DNA from: Euptelea pleiosperma
Lineage: Eukaryota; Streptophyta; Magnoliopsida; Ranunculales; Eupteleaceae
Length of the DNA: 64,000 bases
Reading direction: 5' to 3'
Assembly (NCBI GenBank): GCA_035048495.1
Contig: CM068553.1
Location: 6,875,259 to 6,939,258, forward strand
This document shows positions 46,478-57,903 of this stretch, one piece after another (within the stretch, counting starts at the first letter, position 1; every line of letters begins with the position of its first letter). The position numbers were made by a program, and so were the translations under genes. Below the pieces are notes generated by a model. It saw only the letters and a program-made list of their open reading frames with translations. It did not search any database and was not told the DNA's origin.

Positions 46478-49400
46478 TCAAAATTTCTTGATTGCTACAA
46501 GAATATTTTCGCTCCCACTTGATTCTGGCTCTTTTTCGTGTACAGTGGTTGTCCACCTTATTGCACGTGCAATATGGCCCACTTTTTCAATGATGTCAGG
46601 GGAATCTCGAATCACAACCGTTCCTTCCGGACGCAACATCCGATCAATCTCCACCATCAAATCCACAAGATTACACCTGCAATATGATCCAAGTTTATTG
46701 ATCTCAACTTGATTAAAAGTTTCATTGTAGTGAAAATTAAACAACTCAGCTTTCTGGGGGCAAATTTTTTTTCCTCAATGTATTTTCATCAGGACATTGC
46801 ACACAGATCAATCATTTATTGAAAGGAAATTGAGGAATTAGTAAAGAAGGCTGAGGCCATAAGTTGGAAATACCTGCTCTTGCCCGAGCCAGGATATTTT
46901 ATCAGTGAGTCGATGCTGGCAACATGGATGAGATCATAGGTCCGAGGATATGTTGAGAAAGGCTCGCACCTATCAGAACCCACCAAACAACCATTAGCTC
47001 ATCAATCAGGCATCCATCAATGAATAGTTTCCTAGTTCTACAAGAAAGGGTGTAAAGATTATAACCAATGTGATAAATATAAGAGCAGGGAATATAACAA
47101 GAACAGGAAAGCAACAACATAGACTTGAGTACAACAAGTTTCGCTCCCTTGACTTTCAAAACCCTTTTCATTGTGAATCTCCACCTACTCAATCCTTGAT
47201 TTACAAGGGAAGCAGACATCTGATTTCCAGAAATAGCTAACGTAGAACGTTTGCTGGCTTTTAAAAGGAAATGCAAAGTAGAAAAGCTGATTTGAGTACA
47301 ATTTTGAAAAAATACGTTAAGAGCATGACGGGAGATTGGCAACCTGTAAATCACTCTAGTTCAATGTTTTACATGAGCTTCTGCAAAGGCAAGGAAGAAT
47401 AAAGCCGAACTTCTTTGATTTAAGGCAGCTGCGAGCAGGTTAGGCAACATTTTGCATGATAAACCCTTTTCAAGTTTTACTTTTTGACTGGGGGCAATCA
47501 TACTTTGTGAGTAATAAAGCTTTTATAGTTCTGGGACCTATATAGCCACTATTCCTTCAATTTCTTTCCCAAGTGGTCCCATTATATGTTCTCTGAAACT
47601 TCTCAGTATACAATTAACAACTAACACATAACATCCAATGATATCAAGTTCAATATTAAAAGGACAAGTGATGGTGGGTTTGTGATAAATGAGCGATTCA
47701 CATCACCCTTCAAATAATTTCTATGCCAGGAAAGCACCAGTATAAAACAATAACTTACCAATCATGGTAGACTCCAATGAGGCCTCTGTCATAAATCACG
47801 TCAAGTGTTGATGGTTTGTGAGCTGGAACAACGTTCATCACCCAGATAGGATCGGATGACAGCGCTGCTGCAAAGCCACCAAAAAATGCGTTCATGTCCA
47901 TAACGTTGCGTACAGCTGGAGTCCCCAGTTTCAAGTTGAGGGACTTGTAGTATGCAACCCTTCTTTGCCAACGCCGAGTATCGGCTCCAAACACGTTGAT
48001 CCCATTTTTCAAGAGTGTGACCCTTGAAGGAGGCTTCGTTAGCCGATCTGGCCAGTTTGGAATGGTCCCAACTGCATGTTCTCCCTTGAGGGAAGGAATC
48101 TTACTGATACAGTTCTTCAACTTGAAGTACCTGGTGGAGTTTAGACAAACATTTCTACGCCATATGAGATTCGAACCTATTGAGGTTTCATTGTCCAAGG
48201 TTGGACAGCAAATCTAAACCACTCTTGAGAATCCAAGAATTAATTCTCAAGAAACTTACCATGCATAACTTGGGTCATCCGATTCACCACACAATTCAAG
48301 CCCAAATTCATTTTGGTTGGGGAGACATGAATCTGTTGAAGGCTTTTTCCAGATGACAGTGTTCCCATCCACAACGATCAGCTCATAACACAAGGCTCTT
48401 GCTATAGCCTGAAGATCAGTCCATTCATTTTCTTGTTTAGGCCACTGTACGGGGGGACCAGAGATGACAAGGTATCCCCCTGGTCGAAGTAACCGATCCA
48501 CTTCAACAAAGTAAGTTCCATCTGCAATGCCACATCTCCTTGTTGATCAGAAAAAATACCACAATAGTGGATATCAAAAGTGTAAACATGCATAACCACA
48601 TGAAAAGTGCTTGAGAGAAAGAGACAACTCACTGTAGGCAGTAAAAGGGATCAAACATCGAGAACAATGCACCATGTCAAAAGAGAACGCGGGGAATGGC
48701 AGCCGACGAGTGCCAAGCATGGCAACAAATGCCGGTATTCCCCTTTCTAACGCAAACTGTATCTGTGATTTGTGTGAATCTCTTGGAGCAAACGAGAGGG
48801 TTAAGATGTCTTCCTTAAGCAAGTAGCCCCCAAAGCTGGCAACCTGCATGAGAATTAATATATGTAATCTCCAAAAAAACATCCATCAATATGAACTCAA
48901 AGTGACAGGAATACAGTTCCTACCCCACATCCCATATCCAGAGCTGTCCTCAGAACTCCTCCACTTATAGGAATGTACAGTCCAAGTTTTTCAATATATG
49001 ATATGGCTCCTTCGGGGAACATTGTACCACCACCTGGGAAAATAAAGTATGGCCCTTCTTCTTTCATCCAGCCCTGATGGCCTTTCCTGTCAGCAATTTT
49101 GTTGTGTGGCATATTGCTGTGCCATATCTGCATATAAAAGGCCAACATTTTAAGAAATACTGATCATATCTGAGTATTCTCAACTGGGAGCAAGCATCAA
49201 ATATTAGTGTCATCCTTTGCTAATTATGAAGCAGGAATGCTTTCAAGTTTTCGTTTTAGTTATACTTCATTATTGAGAACTATATGCTAGTCCTGTAATA
49301 GGTTTTGGTTTCAGTCAAACTTCATTTATGAAAACTATATGCTAGTTTTGACATAGATTATACTGAGAACTATACGCTAGTCCTGTAATAGGTTTTTGTT

Positions 49401-51830
49401 TTAGTTAAATTTCATTTATGAAAACTATATGCTAGTTTTAAAATAGATTATACAAATTTTGATGTTTGCACATATTCTTTGCAATACTTCCTCTCTAACA
49501 ATGCTTACTTTCACATAGTATTATAAAAACCCATTGCATTAAATCTTCTTTTAGTTATACTTCATTATTGAGAACTATATGCTAGTCCTGTAATAGGTTT
49601 TGGTTTCAGTCAAACTTCATTAATGAAAACTATATGCTAGTTTTGACATAGATTATACTGAGAACTATACGCTAGTCCTGTAATAGATTGTGGTTTTAGT
49701 TAAATTTCATTTATGAAAACTATGTGCTAGTTTTAGAATAGATAATACAAATTTTGATGTTTGCACATATTCTTGCAATACTTCCTCTCTACCAATTCTT
49801 ATTTTCACATAGTATTATAAAAACCCATTGCATTAAATCTTTCTCCTGCTTAATAAAGCTTCACCAAGTCTATTACAAGTAACTTGAAAGCATTTCCGTT
49901 CAAACCAAAGAACAGCCTTTCTTGCAGTGTCATTTCCTACATAAGATAGGTTTGGAGAAGAATAGCTTATTAGCTTATGGTACACAGCACTCCTGATTGG
50001 TGATAATCTGGGGGATTTAACTAGTACCTAAAATCCAATGCATATAGATCTTCTATTTTTAAATCTTGGTTGATGCATTGGTTGTCTATGCATTTCTTTT
50101 TATTTTTCAATGTCTGCAGGTGTAAGTATACATTGTGTTCAGATGTCAGTGCAACTTGCAAGTTGTTGGACAAACTGGCCTTTCGATCGATATCTGGTGC
50201 AGTCGGGGCAAATACTGAATTTCAGATTTTCAAGGATGTTATAGCAGGGGATTTGTCCCTTACTCTCTAAGGTTGCAGGAAGCACAGAATTGTGTTTAAG
50301 TGCATTTGCAGATGGGAGTATGGAATAACAAATGTCCAGCATGCAGCGAGCAAGGACAGCATCAACAGCAAAGAGAGTTTCCTTCGCAAGTTTAGCCACA
50401 AGGATATATACTTACAATTCCTCCCTCCTTAAGAGTGCATTTGTAGAAATCCTTTTTGAGGCTATGTGAGCCATAGATGCTTTGTGTCATAAAATAGTTT
50501 GTTTTTCTGACTATTGATGTTGATCCAAGCCACTTGCTTTACTTCTAATAAGAAGTCCTGGAGACCAGCCTCCCCAAGCAGTTTCCTAATAAAAGTGAAT
50601 TAAACTCTCCAAGATGACTACTTCCAACGCCACTTCCCCGTTCCCACTTTAGGCTTGCAAGCCTCTTCCCAATTAATGGGATGAACCCTCATCCTGATTT
50701 CCACCTCATTTCACAAAAACTTCCATTGGATTCTCTCTAATTCGTCAGCTATAGGGGGGAATTTTATAATTAGATGAAATAAATCAGCAAATTTGAAAAC
50801 TTATCCCTACTCTTCATGAAGGCCTCTACTTTTCTATATGAAAATACCCTTCACCACATTAACAAACAACATGAAATTTGTTAGTAAGTATTTTCCTGCC
50901 TCCTTCCCATTGAAATGAAGCAGTAAAAGATTCACTCATTATAACACTTTAGGTTTAGCCAAGAGTAATAAAGGGTCAATCACATATTGCACGATCGATA
51001 TTCCTAGAGGACTTACCCACATAAAACATAGCACGGGGATGTTTGAAGTTTGAACCTAAGTTAATATCGGTTAGATTACATTTCTGTTAAACCCATGTTC
51101 AAACCATTCGGGTAGCATCTGAGACCTCACAAAATATTTCTAGTATCACTAGTTCTTATCTGACAAGTTCTTACATAAACTTTTTCTGGCTATCTATCTA
51201 TCTCAAGTTCTTACAGTAAAAGCCCTAATTGGCCTAATTTGAGCATTGGATACATTACAGTAGTCTGTAACTAAAATTCTAGTTCAGAATGTTGATAAAG
51301 AACCAAGTTGATTTCTTGTTTATGTTACAACATTATAAAAACTTAAAAAGATTTTCCATTAACGCGCGATCTCAAATATCATAAACAGAAAGAGATACCT
51401 TGTGCAAGCTCTCCGGCCACTGAACCGGGATCCGATACCCATCGGGCGGAGGGATCAAGCAGAGCGGTGTCACTTCCGTCACCGGACAGTGACGTTCTCG
51501 GTAGAAGTTCATATCTCGGCTGAGCTGACTGTTCCTCCGGGGATCTTCACATGGCATGTGATCCACAGCTTCGGCGGGGCACGCATCGATGGTCTGCTGC
51601 TGCCCGGCCTCCACCAATGCCACCATTTTCTGCCTCTGCCTCGGATCGGCTGTCGAGAGGACGAGCGCCTGGCGGCCCGAGGCCGCGAGCGAGTCACCAA
51701 GTGGGGTGAAGATGAGTAGGAAGAACACGAAGACGGCAGCGAAGAACGCAGCGGAGACGAGATCAAGGAGTCTCCATTGCCGACCGTTTCGCTTCGATGA
51801 GGGGAGATTCAAGTTCCCCATCTTCTGCAT
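46478..51830 (-). CDS. QUA3: Golgi DUF248 methyltransferase, QUASIMODO3 type
   Basis: Seven exons, all GT/AG and in phase: 51830-51399, 49127-48924, 48843-48633, 48521-48260, 48130-47759, 46969-46874 and 46676-46478, giving 591 aa (588 from the homologous ATG at 51821). Residues 21-43 form a signal-anchor segment of a type II Golgi membrane protein. The lumenal part has [17 protein letters not shown], the SAM-binding [14 protein letters not shown] (from about residue 205), [26 protein letters not shown] and a second motif [16 protein letters not shown]. The family acts on cell-wall pectin: QUA3 is described as a homogalacturonan methyltransferase. Oddity: the frame ends ...KKF-TGA, but the next codons read KLPSASH-TAA, which matches the usual C-terminus WKLPS-like, so a TGG-to-TGA change seems to have removed eight residues. 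Intron 1 holds a 295-bp tandem duplication. Confidence 0.95.
49254..49843. repeat. 295-bp tandem duplication in QUA3 intron 1
   Basis: Units 49254-49548 and 49549 to about 49843 both begin TTTTAGTTATACTTCATTAT and end in CCATTGCATTAAATCT. Each unit itself contains a shorter internal repeat (GCTAGTCCTGTAATAG, twice per unit), so there were at least two rounds of duplication. Confidence 0.93.
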
Positions 51831-52235
51831 ACTGATCGGATCAGATCTGCATTCTAGGGTTTCAATTGAGATTACTGCAAATGGATTATGGAAGAGAGGG
51901 AGAGAGAGATCTCAGTCACTTTCACGACACTCACTCGACACTCGACAGTCAAACGCGAAAACGCGACGAAGAATGAAATCGATGAGGTCCACCCCAGATA
52001 TCTTCACACGTGTAGCGAGGTTTTCTTTACACGTGGCATATCTTCAACAGTCCAGTTACGTAGGACCTGCGACCTTTGATAGGACCCCAAAATGTGAGGC
52101 CCCAGAGTCCCGTAGCTAGAACTCGACTCATCAACCACAACGTCCTAAATTTAACACATGAATCCAAAACATGCACGGCTACATGAATCCAAGACATGCA
52201 TGGCTAACCATCCTTTGATAGGTTATCACACCTAA
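51831..52235 (-). promoter_or_regulatory. QUA3 leader and promoter region
   Basis: Directly upstream of the start is a purine/pyrimidine-biased leader with GAGAGAGAG near 51895-51908. ACACGTG-type G-box relatives occur at about 52007-52013 and 52031-52037. A TATA box could not be placed with confidence. Confidence 0.35.
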
Positions 52236-52510
52236 GGTTTAAAAGGGGACGTTATAACGGTACAACGGACTGGGGACATTACCGTTTTTTCCGTTATAAC
52301 GGATTGTAACGTATAGGAAAATAACATAAAAAACGGTACTAAAATTCAAAATTTCAATAAAATTTATAACAGAAATAATGGACTTTTTAATTCATTTTCC
52401 TTATAATGGAAAATAATGGCTTTATAACAAAATAATGGCCATTATTTTGTGAGCATTAATATGGTACATAATGTTACGGGGGAGGTCTGAATCCGTTATA
52501 ACGAAAAATT
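52236..52510 (+). mobile_element. ATAACGG-type MITE, truncated
   Basis: It starts TAAGGTTTAAAAGGGGACG and carries GTTATAACGG and GGACTGGGGACATTACCG, like the TTTAAACGG family but with TATAAC words. The right terminus is not recognisable. Confidence 0.5.
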
Positions 52511-52788
52511 TTCACACCCGCTGTGGATACCGTATTTTCTGGCAAATGATATGATGATGCGTGTACTGGCGGCTACACACATGCGGTATTAAAACAAAGA
52601 CGCGTGGTGTTATTCATCGTGCGTGAGTAAATGCGCCGAAGACATCAACAGAGGCCATAGCCATCTCATCGCTGTCATGCAACTTCTATTAATGGAAATG
52701 CCACATGTCAAGACGGAATGATCAGAAAAGAACATCTGGAGGTAGAGTTAGTAACAGAATGCATTAACGCATCAACATTTAAATATAT

Positions 52789-53265
52789 CGGGAAGCATTC
52801 AATCCTGCCCGACATATTAATGATTGATCTTATCAACGGGACCGATATACAACTAACCCCGACAAGATCCAACGGCCTTTACGATGTAAGTAAAGATCTT
52901 AATAGGATTGATATTCAACTCATCCCGACAAGGTCGAGCGGTGTACATAGTGCAAAGTCACGATTATCTTATATTGCTAAGTTCATATAATGTTCTTAAC
53001 GGGATTGATACTCAACTCACCCCAACAATCTCAACAATACATGATGGATCAACATTTAAACTCATCCCAACAGGTTTGGTTATATACTTAACGAGATTAA
53101 TGTTCAGTACATCCCGATAAGGTGAGATGGCCTAATTGACGGGATTGACTTCCATCTCTTCCCGAGGAAGTCATATAGCTTATTCGACGGGTGTAACGTT
53201 CCTCTCATCCCGACGAGATCAGCATCTTACTTGTCAGGATTGAATTTCTTTCAATCCCGAGAAGT
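52789..53265 (+). repeat. Array of imperfect CGGGAT...ATCCCG hairpin units
   Basis: About eight units of 23-30 bp with complementary ends lie near 52789, 52837, 52911, 52999, 53090, 53139, 53188 and 53237. An example is CGGGATTGATACTCAACTC followed by ACCCC and ACAA. Spacing is 48-90 bp. The units are diverged. The array sits upstream of the LTR-like motif at 53552, so it may be a U3-type region. Confidence 0.65.
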
Positions 53266-54153
53266 ATACAGAATTCTGCAAGCGAGATAAGTATTCCAAA
53301 TATAGTTATTTTTTTAACCAATAAGAATTTGCCACGTAACAGTTAATTGAACTGTTACAGCATTGATGTTCCCTTATTCGAATATCTGACACGAAGAGTG
53401 CCACATCAGCTATCTCAGATGTGATCAAATGATGGAAGTTAGGATCTAAATACAGAACCCTCAGGATTGAGAAGGGGATCTTGCTCTCCAGATCCAGATA
53501 GTCTAAACTGAAACATTTTACTATTTTCCTGAACCTTGTTACAAATCCTAAACTGACTTGAGCGTCGGAGTATTGTTAATAGGTACAACCACATCTTATC
53601 TGGAGATCATCCTATTCTTTGCGGAGGAGAAAGCAATTTTCATCCTGAAACACCAGAGTCGTCCGATCATCACCAAGATACAAATCATCTGACTTCGAAG
53701 ATTATGTGGGTTAGATCAAATATTTTCCCCCCCACACCTGCTATAAAAATCATGTCGTCTTCAAGGCCAAGAATTCGCCTTTAAAGCTAGCTTTTCTTTC
53801 GGAGATACAAGGGCTCGTTTGCTCTTGGTCAGATTGTACGATGAAGGGAAGGGCATTAGATTTGAGGATTCGGTGTTCGGATGGTCATCCTTATTAGGAG
53901 CACAGCACAGTTCTTAGATCCTAAATGTTTATCAAATCAATCCAAACTCAAACCACATGCACCATATCTCGAATTTCCAAAAGTTCTCACAGAGAGAGAG
54001 AGAGAGAGATTAAACTTTTCCCTCAGATCATTGAAGCCCTAATTATGAACAAAAAAACTCTCAAATTTCTGAACAACTTACACATGAGAGAGAGCTCAAT
54101 GGGAGTACGGCGATAGCGGGACGACTAGGATTAGAAGAAAGAAGAGAGCAACC
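53266..54153 (+). mobile_element. LTR-retrotransposon fragment
   Basis: The word ACTTGAGCGTCGGAGT at about 53555-53570 is shared with the remnant at 27645 and is typical of the R/U5 part of plant gypsy-type LTRs. No coding domain, primer-binding site or matching second LTR was found, so this is a fragment or solo LTR with unclear ends. Confidence 0.45.
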
Positions 54154-54703
54154 TGTCATAGACCTAGTATTTGACCCTTGCTAAAGACCGTGCGGCACTC
54201 GAGTTAGCACTCAGTTACTTAGCTTAAGTCAGTCTTTCCCCCTTTTAGTCACTTAGGACTCACCTTGCCTAAGTACTCAACCCACTCAAGAAGCACAAAG
54301 GGACACAAGAGAGTTTGAGAGAATGTGGAAGCTTGTATTGCAACTCAACTCTTAATTTACAAGATTCCTAGGATTCCAAGATTATTACAAATGAGGGGAC
54401 TTGCCCCTTTATATAGGCTTCAAGCCTTATTCTAGAGCTTTCCTTCAATTCTACCAAAGAATCTTTATATATTTCTCCTAAGAACTATCTATAATATTTA
54501 CATAGGATACATGTGTAGAGATTCCCTTTAATTCCCTTTAACTCTCATGAGTACTCTAGACTCTTCTATATTCCAAGGTTCTCTACTATTCTCTAGAGTC
54601 CTCTAGAAGATCTAGAACACTTTAGACTCGTTGAACCATAACCAGACTTGGAACGGGCTTCATTGGCGGGTTTGGATCGGGCCCAACTAGTGACCCCGTG
54701 ACA
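54154..54703 (+). mobile_element. Possible solo LTR
   Basis: The segment begins TGTCATAGAC and ends CCCGTGACA, so its termini are TGTCA...TGACA. It contains a TATA-like TTTATATAGGC near 54411. No flanking 5-bp duplication could be seen, which keeps this tentative. Confidence 0.4.
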
Positions 54704-56202
54704 AGCCGTCTTATATTATATAGGAAACAATAGACTTAGTCCATCGTTTTACTAATGCGCGAAACAATGGTCCAAATCCGTAAGGTTAAAAATGATAGGC
54801 TAAGTTGGTTGGTTTTCCTAATGAACAAACAGATTAAGTTTGTCGTTACTTAACAATGGCTTAAGTTCGTTGTTTTTTGTACGTTTTTCATCATTTTCTC
54901 TTGTTTTGATGTAGTGCAATCTCCAATCCATCAACTAACAACTCCATATTACTCCTCTTGCTTGAACGTCCAATTGTGTTTTACAAGTACCACTCAGCAT
55001 CCAATCAATGAAGGAAGCAAGACTCCAACTATTCTCATCAGAACTGACTTTGAGGATCGTGAGGTGAAGAAATTTTCCCATAATACCCACCACCTAGTGA
55101 TTAAAACCAAATGCTAATCAGAATTAGACCCACCACATGCCTCCATTTCCTAACATAGATTGGGCCCATGGTACTAAATTGCTATGCTTATATAAGACAA
55201 GGTTTAAAGAATATTTGAGGACACATTCCGTACCTAACAAATATTTTCCATCCAAAAACCGGATCAAATATTTTAGCTTGGACATCGAAACAAAGGTTTT
55301 AATAGTCAACCGAGTTGTTGATGGACTCACATGTAAACCCCCTTTTCATGGAAATTTCTTTGGTGTCTTATCTTATCCATCAAACTTTGGTGTCTAGAGA
55401 CCAGTGACGAGACAAAAAGAAAAGAAAGGCTACCAAACACTCTCTGCTTTTAGTTCAGTTTCGGTTTGATTCTCTGATTTTGTGTTCTCTCTTGCCCATT
55501 TGATGCAGATGGGCACATGGGTCGGGTAGAACTGGTGAAGTTTGGCTTGGCTTGACCTTTTGTCTTATAAATCAGTTCATTGGGTCCCACCCATAACACT
55601 CACATGTACACGTGTCGATTAACGACCATGCATATATTTCAATTTCTTTGAAAATCAAGGCCATAATCCTGGTAGAAAAACCAAGTAGGTGAGAGATATC
55701 CCCATCTATTCTACTTATTAACGAACGAAAGGGGGTTCTTGCGTTCGTCACGCTATCCCCGAAATATCTCTCTTATCATTCTTTCCTTTTTTCTTTTTTT
55801 TTTTTCTTACTTTTATCCTTAATAAGTAGTCTAGATTAAATCGTAGGTCCTTAGACTTTCCAAATTATTTCAAAAATCTCCCTGCTTTGGGAGAAAAAAT
55901 TTGCATATATTTAGTTAGAAACCCAGGATCTGATCCAATTCAAATAACTAATAAAACTAGGATCAAATTTGACCTGGACTCGAATTGGATCAACTTACTT
56001 GCATGGGTCCGTATTGAACCCATTTTCTATTCGGATCATCAAATATCCAAACCTTCTAGATATGGGTTTGAAGCAAGTCGGATCTCTGGTCAGATCCACC
56101 CCATATCATGCCCGCCGTCTTTGACTACTCATGCTTTTTAATGACGAAATAAAATCCAACTTTTGCTCACATTTTTCTTCGTACACGAACTTATGACTTT
56201 AT
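54704..56202. other. Gene-free interval
   Basis: AT-rich DNA without supported genes. The 68-86-codon frames at 55124-55397 overlap on both strands and match nothing known. No repeat structure was recognised. Confidence 0.4.
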
Positions 56203-56519
56203 GGAAGGTTTAAAGGAGGCCGTTTTAACGGTTTAACGTACTGGGGGCGTTACCGTTAAAACGGATTGAAATGGTCAGGGGCAAAAATGAAAAAAAATAG
56301 AATTTAACGGAAAAAATGGCATTGAAATCCAAAATCTGAAAATTAAAAAAATATGAAATTTAATGGATTTAACAGCCAATTTATTTTCACAAAAAATTCC
56401 AGAATTTAACGGCTGTTAGAACGAAAAAAAAAAACAACCGTTAAATTCAAAGCTTCAAAACGTGTTTTAACGGAAATGGGCTTGGGGCGTTAACGTTTAA
56501 ACAGCCGTTTTTAAAACCA
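56203..56519 (+). mobile_element. TTTAAACGG-family MITE with perfect 9-bp duplication, copy 5
   Basis: It starts GGAAGGTTTAAAGGAGG and ends TTTTTAAAACCA, with the family words TTAACGG and GGGGGCGTTACCG inside. It is flanked by a perfect TGACTTTAT (56194-56202 and 56520-56528). Length 317 bp. This copy best supports a Mutator-type insertion. Confidence 0.85.
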
Positions 56520-56560
56520 TGACTTTATCTGCAAGGGGCAGATAGGTTAGGAGGGGTTAC

Positions 56561-56885
56561 AGTAAAACTTTGATGACAGCAGACTGTCATCGAGGCCAAT
56601 GACAGCCTACAATATGAGCCACGTGGCATACTCTTAGAGTACGCTGACCGTCAGCATGGATGTTTTGCCAATCCCTAGCTGGACCTACAAACCAAAAAAT
56701 TAGCCTGATTAGTGATTTCAAACCTTTGGATCTTTGTACCTCCAATAATGATCAATAATGCTCAAATTCCCACGGTTAAAATCAGACCGTGAAAGTAACT
56801 CGATTCCAACGCCTAGAAATCACTAATCATATCGTAGGATGTCATCGGCTTCGATGACAGCCCTCTGTCATCAAAGTTTTACTCA
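56561..56885. mobile_element. Foldback element with AGTAAAACTTTGATGACA termini and 15-bp direct repeat
   Basis: The left arm AGTAAAACTTTGATGACAGC and the right arm CTGTCATCAAAGTTTTACT are near-perfect inverses. Much of the right inner arm is deleted. The flanks carry an identical GTTAGGAGGGGTTAC at 56546-56560 and 56886-56900. Confidence 0.85.
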
Positions 56886-57556
56886 GTTAGGAGGGGTTAC
56901 AACGTGAATTTAGCCTCTTAATTCAACAACTACATTTATAAGGTGGACGATAGTGAGGCAGTCAACAAATATCGTCACAAAGTCTACAAAAACGGATAAA
57001 TGTAAGAAGACCCAACGACCTTTAAGATGGAATTTTGTTAGCTTTATGACCTACCAAAAGCCAAGCAATAGTGAAGTCATCAAACTATATACGATGGGTC
57101 CCACGAAAAAAAATCATCTTCCTTAGATCAAAAGTCAACCTAGCTGAAGACTGTATGATACAATGATCTATCCGATCTAAAATACTTTTTGTCGGAGGAT
57201 GATTCATTAGAATCTGTCAAGATCATTATATGAATCCATTAGATCGGATGGTCGTAATCATCCAATCACATTGATCATTAGTATGAAAGATGTTAATTCA
57301 GCATTCGGGTGAGTAAAATTCGGGTTTAAAAGTAAAATAAAATAAAAAGATGAAAAAAGGAAGACTTTTTTTTTTTTTTTTTCGCATTTCTATATTTAAA
57401 AAGTAAATTTTCAATAATTCAGAATAATTTATATATACATGTATACCATGTATCAAAAAGAAAATATATATAAATATATATACATGTATAATACAAGAAT
57501 AATATGAATCCTCGTCAAATGTGAAGTTTAACGAATCTTTGAAAGGTTCAGCCTAT
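56886..57556. other. Gene-free interval
   Basis: AT-rich sequence with ATACATGTATA-type words at 57440-57495 and an oligo-T run at 57368-57382. No gene was recognised. Confidence 0.4.
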
Positions 57557-57806
57557 TGTTCGAGTTTGCTGTTTGGCTATGTGGCCAGCACTCCGCCTCT
57601 TTTACACCAGTGGAGATATACATTGTTACGCCTCCCGCTTAAGCTTTTAGAGTAAAATAGTTGTCAACATTGTATCAGAGCGGAAGGTTCTAGTAGGTGG
57701 TCGCGGGTGCAAGTCCTCAGCAAAGTGCTGAGGGGGAGGGTGTTGTCGGAGGTTGGTTTTTGGCTGTACGTGTGGCCAGTACTCCGCCTCTGTTATACCC
57801 GTGGAC
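57557..57806 (+). mobile_element. TRIM-like miniature LTR element
   Basis: LTR 1 (57557-57669) runs from TGTTCGAG to GTCAACA. It is followed at once by TTGTATCAGAGC (57670-57681), which matches the plant initiator tRNA-Met primer-binding site TGGTATCAGAGC except for one base. After only about 60 bp a purine tract AGGGGGAGGG (57731-57740) precedes a partial LTR 2 starting TGTTGTCGG, which shares GTGGCCAG and ACTCCGCCTC with LTR 1. There is no coding capacity. Confidence 0.72.
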
Positions 57807-57903
57807 CCTTTTCCCAAATTTAATAAAATTCGTGTATAATACACGAATAATACAAGAATAATACAAGAACTTACTAACTAATTATAGTGGGTGATATAAA
57901 ATA

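Noticed and set aside
55124..55397. Overlapping 68-86-codon frames on both strands
   Set aside because: No family resemblance, no splice context; composition explains them.
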